In this document: piece after piece, positions 59,593-64,000 of the stretch
Numbering within the stretch: position 1 is the stretch's first letter
Layout of the letters: the number at the start of each line of letters is the position of its first letter
NCBI GenBank assembly: GCA_963714995.1
Contig: CAVQQP010000002.1
Span: 186,001 to 250,000, forward strand
DNA length: 64,000 nucleotides
Reading direction: 5' to 3'
From: Prado023 sp963714995
Lineage (GTDB): Bacteria > Actinomycetota > Actinomycetes > S36-B12 > CAIYMF01
The notes under the pieces: generated by a model
The model's database searches: none
Told to the model about the DNA's origin: nothing
The model's input: only the letters and a program-made list of their open reading frames with translations
Made by a program: the position numbers and the translations under genes

Positions 59593-59964
59593 ATGAAGAT
59601 GGCGGGCGAATCTCGGGATCCGGGGTGGTACCCAGACCACAACGACCCTGCGTTCAACCGGTACTGGAACGGGCGCGCGTGGACGGCCAGGCGTCACCCG
59701 GTGAACTCCAACAAACCGCCACGACCGGTCACGCAGCAAACCGGGACAGCTCGCCGCCGGCCCGCCGCGAGCCTGCCCGCACCAGCACCCGCACCGGAGC
59801 CGGCGAAGAAGCGACTGCCGGTCTGGGTGTGGATCGTGGGCTCACTGATGCTGGCCAGGTCCGTCCTCGGGGTGGTCGCCGCCTTCGACAACCCGGACCC
59901 GGGATCCACCTCGACGGTGACCCCCCATCCCACAGCCGTGAGCAGCCCCGCAGCATCGCACTGA
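59593..59964 (+). CDS. DUF2510 membrane protein
   Basis: 123 residues; GGAAGGG before ATG 59593. The DUF2510 motif DPGWYPDHNDPAFNRYWNGRAWT is near the start, then a Pro/Ala linker, one membrane helix (VWVWIVGSLMLARSVLGVVAAF) and a short Thr/Pro tail outside. DUF2510 is a small actinobacterial domain of unknown function. It converges on the MFS gene 11 bases away. Confidence 0.85.
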   Translation: MKMAGESRDPGWYPDHNDPAFNRYWNGRAWTARRHPVNSNKPPRPVTQQTGTARRRPAASLPAPAPAPEPAKKRLPVWVWIVGSLMLARSVLGVVAAFDNPDPGSTSTVTPHPTAVSSPAASH

Positions 59965-59975
59965 CCCCCGGGCGC

Positions 59976-61598
59976 CTATTCGACGGCCATGGGGGCGGGC
60001 TCGCCGAGGGCCTCGGCCTCGCCCTCCTGGCGGGTGCGCAGCGGTACTTCGGGGATGAGGAATGCCACGAGGAACGCGAGCACGAGGAAGGGGATCGCGG
60101 TGAGGAACACGTCGTGCAGCGCCAGGACGAACGACTCCAGGACCGGCTCCTTCACCTGCGGGGGCAGCGCCTGGATGGCCCGGACATCGGCCAGCGAGCC
60201 TCCGACGCCGGCGGCCCCACCCGGAGCCCCCGCGAACGCCTCCGACAGGTAATGGGCGAGGCGGGTGCTGAGCACGGCCCCGAAGATCGCGGTGCCGAAC
60301 GCGCCACCCATCGAGCGGAAGAACGTCACCGACGACGTCGCGACGCCCAGGTCGCGGAAGGCGACATCGTTCTGGACCGCGGTGACCACCGTCTGCATCG
60401 TGAAGCCCAGGCCGGCGCCGAGCAGGAAGATGCTCACCGCGAAGGACCCGTAGGACGTGCCCACCGTCAGTCGGGTGAGCATCACCATCGCCCCGAGCGT
60501 GATCGCCGAGCCGAGGATCGGGTAGATCTTGTAGCGGCCGTACTTGGTCACCAGCAGGCCTGATCCGATGGAGGTGATGAAGATGCCGATGACCATCGGC
60601 AGCAGGGCCAGGCCGGACTCGGTCGGTGAGTAGCCCTTGACCACCTGCAGGTAGAACGGCAGGTAGATGATCCCACCGAACATCGCCATGCCCATGATCG
60701 CGGCGAATACGACCGACCAGCGGAACACGCGGCCCTGGAACAGGTGCATCGGGATGATCGGCTCCTCGGCGCGCAGCTCGACGAACACGAACGCCACGGC
60801 CAGCAGCAGGCCACCGATCAGCAGCACCAGCGAGAGCGGGTCGGTCCAGCCGTAGTCCGGGCCGGCCCAGGAGGTGTACAGCAGGAGCGAGGTGACGGAG
60901 CCGACGATGACCGCCGCGCCCAGGTAGTCGATGCGGTGGTCGCGGCGGACCAGCGGCATGTGCAGGGCGCGCGAGGTGATGAACAGCGCAGCCAGGCCGA
61001 TCGGGATGTTCAGCCAGAAGATCCACCGCCAGCCCGGGCCGTCGGTGAAGAACCCGCCGAGCAGCGGCCCGGCGACGCTCGAGATCCCGAAGACCGCCCC
61101 GAACAGGCCCTGGTACTTGCCGCGCTCCCGTGGCGGGATGATGTCGCCGATGATGGCCAGCGACAGCGCCATGAGGCCACCACCGCCCAGGCCCTGCACG
61201 GCACGACCGCCGATGAGCATCCCCATCGAGGTGGCGGCACCGGCGATCACCGAACCGAGGAGGAAGATGATGATCGCCGCCTGGAACATGGGCCGGCGGC
61301 CGTAGAGGTCCGAGACCTTGCCCCACAGCGGCGTGGACGCCGTCGAGGTCAGCAGATAGGCAGTGACCACCCACGACAGGTGCTCCAGACCGCCGAGGTC
61401 CGACACGATCGTGGGCAGCGCAGTGCCGACGATGCTCTGGTCCAGGGCGGCCAGGAACATGCCGGCCATCAGGCCGGTCATCACCTGGATGATCTCGCGA
61501 TGGGTCAGGTAGGACGGGCCTTCCTGGGCGGCATCCGGGCCGGCTGCCGAGACGGCCGCGGGCGGCGCATCGGGATGCGGGACGGTCTCGTTGCTCAT
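59976..61598 (-). CDS. MFS multidrug efflux transporter, DHA2 (EmrB/QacA) family
   Basis: 540 residues, 14 membrane segments. The DHA2 signatures are LDQSIVGTALPTIVSDLGG (helix 1), WGKVSDLYGRRPMFQ (loop 2-3), RAVQGLGGGGLMALSLAIIGDIIPPRERG, and SSVAGPLLGGFFTDGPGWRWIF (motif C). Members pump drugs out with protons. Its ATG overlaps the TGA of marR, giving an autoregulated marR-MFS operon. Substrate unknown. Confidence 0.92.
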   Translation of the reverse strand: MSNETVPHPDAPPAAVSAAGPDAAQEGPSYLTHREIIQVMTGLMAGMFLAALDQSIVGTALPTIVSDLGGLEHLSWVVTAYLLTSTASTPLWGKVSDLYGRRPMFQAAIIIFLLGSVIAGAATSMGMLIGGRAVQGLGGGGLMALSLAIIGDIIPPRERGKYQGLFGAVFGISSVAGPLLGGFFTDGPGWRWIFWLNIPIGLAALFITSRALHMPLVRRDHRIDYLGAAVIVGSVTSLLLYTSWAGPDYGWTDPLSLVLLIGGLLLAVAFVFVELRAEEPIIPMHLFQGRVFRWSVVFAAIMGMAMFGGIIYLPFYLQVVKGYSPTESGLALLPMVIGIFITSIGSGLLVTKYGRYKIYPILGSAITLGAMVMLTRLTVGTSYGSFAVSIFLLGAGLGFTMQTVVTAVQNDVAFRDLGVATSSVTFFRSMGGAFGTAIFGAVLSTRLAHYLSEAFAGAPGGAAGVGGSLADVRAIQALPPQVKEPVLESFVLALHDVFLTAIPFLVLAFLVAFLIPEVPLRTRQEGEAEALGEPAPMAVE

Positions 61599-62038
61599 GC
61601 GTTCTCCTTCTGTTCGCCGAGGGCGGCGGCGAGCTTGTGCACCAGGCGGACCAACTCGGTCCGCTCGCTCGGGGAGAAGTCGGACGTCGCGGCCCGCAAC
61701 CTCTCGCGGTGCCCGCGAAGCCGCTCGGTGAGGAATCTCATTCCCGGGTCGGTGATCCGCAACAGGGTCGCCCGGCCGTCATCAGGGTCTCGGGAGACCT
61801 CCACGAGCCCTCCGTCGGCCAGGGCCTTCACGTGCCTGCTGACCGTCGACGCGTCCAGGCCCAGCGCCTCTGCCAGGGCTGTCTGCCGCGACGGGCCCGA
61901 GGACGCCAGGTGATGCAGGACGGGAAACGCGCCCGGATCCACGCCAACCGAGTTGGCCACGAAGCCGCGCTTGAGCGCGACGATCGCCACCAGGAGCTCG
62001 TCCTCGGTGCACTCAGGAACCCAAGGATCTCTGGACAT
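61595..62038 (-). CDS. MarR-family transcriptional regulator
   Basis: 147 residues from ATG 62036-62038. Winged helix: LHHLASSGPSRQTALAEALGLDASTVSRHVKALADGGLVE, then RDPDDGRATLLRITDPG for the wing. Upstream in-frame codons have no conservation, and the start lies just after a promoter/operator. It likely represses itself and the MFS gene until a ligand binds. Confidence 0.92.
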   Translation of the reverse strand: MSRDPWVPECTEDELLVAIVALKRGFVANSVGVDPGAFPVLHHLASSGPSRQTALAEALGLDASTVSRHVKALADGGLVEVSRDPDDGRATLLRITDPGMRFLTERLRGHRERLRAATSDFSPSERTELVRLVHKLAAALGEQKENA

Positions 62039-62049
62039 GGGACAAGGAG

Positions 62050-62078
62050 AACATAGTTGCATGCAGCACGCAACTAAA
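62050..62078 (-). promoter_or_regulatory. marR-MFS promoter with overlapping operator
   Basis: Minus strand: TTTAGT (62073-62078), 17-base spacer, TATGTT (62050-62055). The inverted repeat TAGTTGC-N9-GCAACTA (62054-62076) fills the spacer. Half-sites of this kind (TTGC..GCAA) are typical for MarR-family binding. A bound dimer would cover both boxes, so autorepression is likely. Confidence 0.65.
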
Positions 62079-62270
62079 CCCTCAAGCCTGGCCTGCCAGC
62101 GAGCGCGACTCGCGGCGATGTGGGGCAATGTCATGACTCCCTCCTTGGCGCGTCCGTGCGAGGGTGCCGCCGGCCGACCCGCCCGCCACAATGTCCTCGT
62201 GGTTATCGGTGGCGAGCACGCGCGGCCGCTGGGGGCGATCCGGCGGCCGCCGATGGTCTGACGGGGCACC

Positions 62271-64000
62271 GTGACCTCGGGCGACGTGCAGGTCGAGGGT
62301 CTCGTCAAGCGGTACGGGGAGCTCACTGCTCTGGCCGGTGTGGACCTTGTGGTTCCTGCTGGGTCGGTCGTGGCGCTGCTGGGTGCGAACGGCGCCGGCA
62401 AGACCACGTTGGTGCGCATCCTGACCACGCTGACGGTGCCGGACGAGGGGCGTGCGCGCGTCGGCGGCGCAGACGTCGTCACGGCTGCCGGGCAGGTGCG
62501 CACCTTGATCGGCGTCACGGGCCAGTACGCCGCGGTGGACGCCCGGCTCACCGCAGCTGAGAACCTCGACCTGATCGCTCGGCTGTACCACCTGCCGCCC
62601 GCCACGCGACGGGAACGCGTAAGCGATCTGCTGGAGAAACTGGCGCTGACCGAGGCTGCCGATCGTCGCGCGGGGACGCTGTCGGGCGGCACGCGCCGCC
62701 GCCTGGACATCGCCGCGGGACTCATCGGCGGCACGCCAGTGGTCGTGCTCGACGAGCCGACCACGGGGCTCGATCCCCGGACCCGCCTCGCGCTGTGGGA
62801 CATGATCCGCGAGCGAGCCGCCACCGGCACGACCGTTCTGCTCACCTCGCAGTACCTCGAGGAGGCCGACCAGCTGGCCGACCGCATCGCACTGCTCGAC
62901 GCGGGCAGAGTGGTCGCCGAGGGAAGGCCCGACCAACTCAAGGACCTGGTCGGCGCGACCGTACTCGACGTGACCGTGGGCGGGAACGGGCTCGAGCGAG
63001 CCGCTGTCGTGCTCGCGGCTCTCGGGCACGGCGCGCCGCAGGTCGACCCGGTGCAGCGCCGCCTGACCCTGCCGGCCGATGACGTCGACAGCCTGCCCGC
63101 GGTGCTGTCGAGACTGCGGGAGCAGGACGTCGACGTCGTCGAGTTGGGGGCACGTCGGCCCACCCTCGAGGAGGTGTTCCTGGCCCTCACGGGGCCGGAC
63201 GCGGCGCAGCCGTCCGGGGCCGGGCCCACCGCGCGCGCAAGTCCGGCGCTGGTCAGACACTCGGGGGAGGAAGGAGCGTCGACGCTGCCCGCGCAGCGGC
63301 ACCCGCCACGACGGACGATGAGCGAGATCCGAGCGCTCACGACGCGCAACTGGCGGCGGCTCGGCCGCGACCCGCAGACGCTGGCGCTCACCGTGGGACA
63401 GCCGATCCTGCTGCTGCTGGGCTTCCGCTACCTGCTCGGTGGCGCGATCGCCGTGCCCGGGGGCGTCTACGTGCAATACCTGTTGCCGGGGCTGTTCACC
63501 GCCGCGGTGATCATCGCCAGCGGCGGCACTGCGATCAGCCTCGCGCAAGACCTGCAGAGCGGGATCATCGACCGCTTCCGGACGCTGCCGATCGCCCGGT
63601 CGGCGGTGCTGGCGGCACGCACGACGGCCGACCAAGTCGTGAACCTGGTGTCGCTCGCGGCGATCGTCGCGCTGAGCGTGCCGCTCGGCTTCGAGTTCCG
63701 GGGCACCACGGCGCAGGTGGTGCTCGCCCTCGCTCTGCTCGTGCTGCTCGGCTACGCGCTGACGTGGATGTACGCAGCGATCGGCAGCTCCCTGAGCAGC
63801 CCCGAAGCGGCCTACGCCGCCGGCACCCTCGCCCTGTTCCTCCTGCTGTTCGCCAGCTCGGCCTTCGTACCGGTAGAAACCTTCCCGCAGTGGCTGCAGC
63901 CGGTCGCCGGGGTGCAACCAGTCACGATCACCATCGACGCCGTGCGCGCGCTGACCAACGGGCTCCCCGCCGGAGGCCTCCCCTGGCAGTCAGCACTCTG
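62271..64000 (+). CDS. ABC transporter, ATPase fused to permease (DrrA-DrrB type), runs off the window
   Basis: GTG 62271. Walker A GANGAGKTT (39-47), signature LSGGTRRRLD (near 137), Walker B VVVLDEPTTGLDP (near 157), H-loop replaced by TSQYLEEADQLADRIALLD as in DrrA-like proteins. The frame stays open past the DrrA C-terminal PTLEEVFLALTG, through a 40-residue Pro/Ser linker, into MSEIRALTTRNWRRLGRDP and an ABC-2 permease with helices such as LLPGLFTAAVIIASGG. The permease ATG (63318) is in frame with no stop before it. DrrA and DrrB are normally separate. The family exports lipids or drugs. Either a real fusion or a lost stop through an indel. Confidence 0.85.
   Translation, partial: MTSGDVQVEGLVKRYGELTALAGVDLVVPAGSVVALLGANGAGKTTLVRILTTLTVPDEGRARVGGADVVTAAGQVRTLIGVTGQYAAVDARLTAAENLDLIARLYHLPPATRRERVSDLLEKLALTEAADRRAGTLSGGTRRRLDIAAGLIGGTPVVVLDEPTTGLDPRTRLALWDMIRERAATGTTVLLTSQYLEEADQLADRIALLDAGRVVAEGRPDQLKDLVGATVLDVTVGGNGLERAAVVLAALGHGAPQVDPVQRRLTLPADDVDSLPAVLSRLREQDVDVVELGARRPTLEEVFLALTGPDAAQPSGAGPTARASPALVRHSGEEGASTLPAQRHPPRRTMSEIRALTTRNWRRLGRDPQTLALTVGQPILLLLGFRYLLGGAIAVPGGVYVQYLLPGLFTAAVIIASGGTAISLAQDLQSGIIDRFRTLPIARSAVLAARTTADQVVNLVSLAAIVALSVPLGFEFRGTTAQVVLALALLVLLGYALTWMYAAIGSSLSSPEAAYAAGTLALFLLLFASSAFVPVETFPQWLQPVAGVQPVTITIDAVRALTNGLPAGGLPWQSAL

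Overview
The window is high-GC bacterial chromosome (GC-rich third codon positions, many GTG starts). Gene content points to a rod-shaped actinobacterium: ComEA/ComEC-HolA-RpsT-LepA, RNase E-L21-L27-Obg-ProB-ProA, paired radical-SAM genes of the TIGR03960/TIGR03936 type, RodA-PBP2-MreD-MreC-MreB, Ndk-DUF4233-FolC, ClpX-ClpP2-ClpP1-trigger factor. The genus cannot be fixed from sequence alone.

Layout. 1-312 is the 5' end of an acyl-CoA synthetase gene. 0.4-12.4 kb is a leftward housekeeping block (lepA, a membrane protein with a repeated acidic tail, rpsT, holA, comEC, comEA, plsY, degV, leuS). tRNA-Ala(GGC) lies at 12.6 kb. 12.8-27.7 kb is a second leftward block (histidine phosphatase, rsfS, a degenerate LCP/LytR_C protein, nadD, a 46-residue membrane protein, proA, proB, obgE, rpmA, rplU, rne, two radical-SAM genes). 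28-32.4 kb holds a membrane methyltransferase-like gene, ppk2 and a DUF2207/LemA pair. 32.4-40.6 kb is the rod-elongation cluster, then ndk, DUF4233 and folC. 40.7-45.3 kb runs rightward around an archaeal-type valS. 45.3-49.6 kb is clpX-clpP2-clpP1-tig, followed by tRNA-Pro(TGG) and tRNA-Gly(TCC).

From 50 kb on the region is accessory: an integrase stub joined to a truncated gene just after tRNA-Gly, three SRPBCC-family genes or remnants, a membrane protein, methyltransferase, MBL hydrolase, phosphoribosyltransferase, SnoaL-like protein, aldo/keto reductase, broken epimerase, DUF2510 protein, a MarR-MFS efflux pair with a visible operator, and an ABC ATPase that reads without a stop into its permease and leaves the window.

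The most striking overall feature is the number of single-base reading-frame breaks. leuS, obgE, proB and three less essential genes are each restored by skipping one extra base. Several accessory genes carry one or two breaks of either sign. Indel error in the assembly is the simplest explanation for the essential genes; real decay is plausible for some accessory ones. I see no clear novel defence or biosynthetic system. The best leads are the fused ABC transporter, the deletion scar beside tRNA-Gly, the duplicated tRNA-Ala 3' end, a perfect 21-bp inverted repeat, a cluster of a 12-bp palindromic-repeat core, and -10 boxes placed for leaderless transcription.
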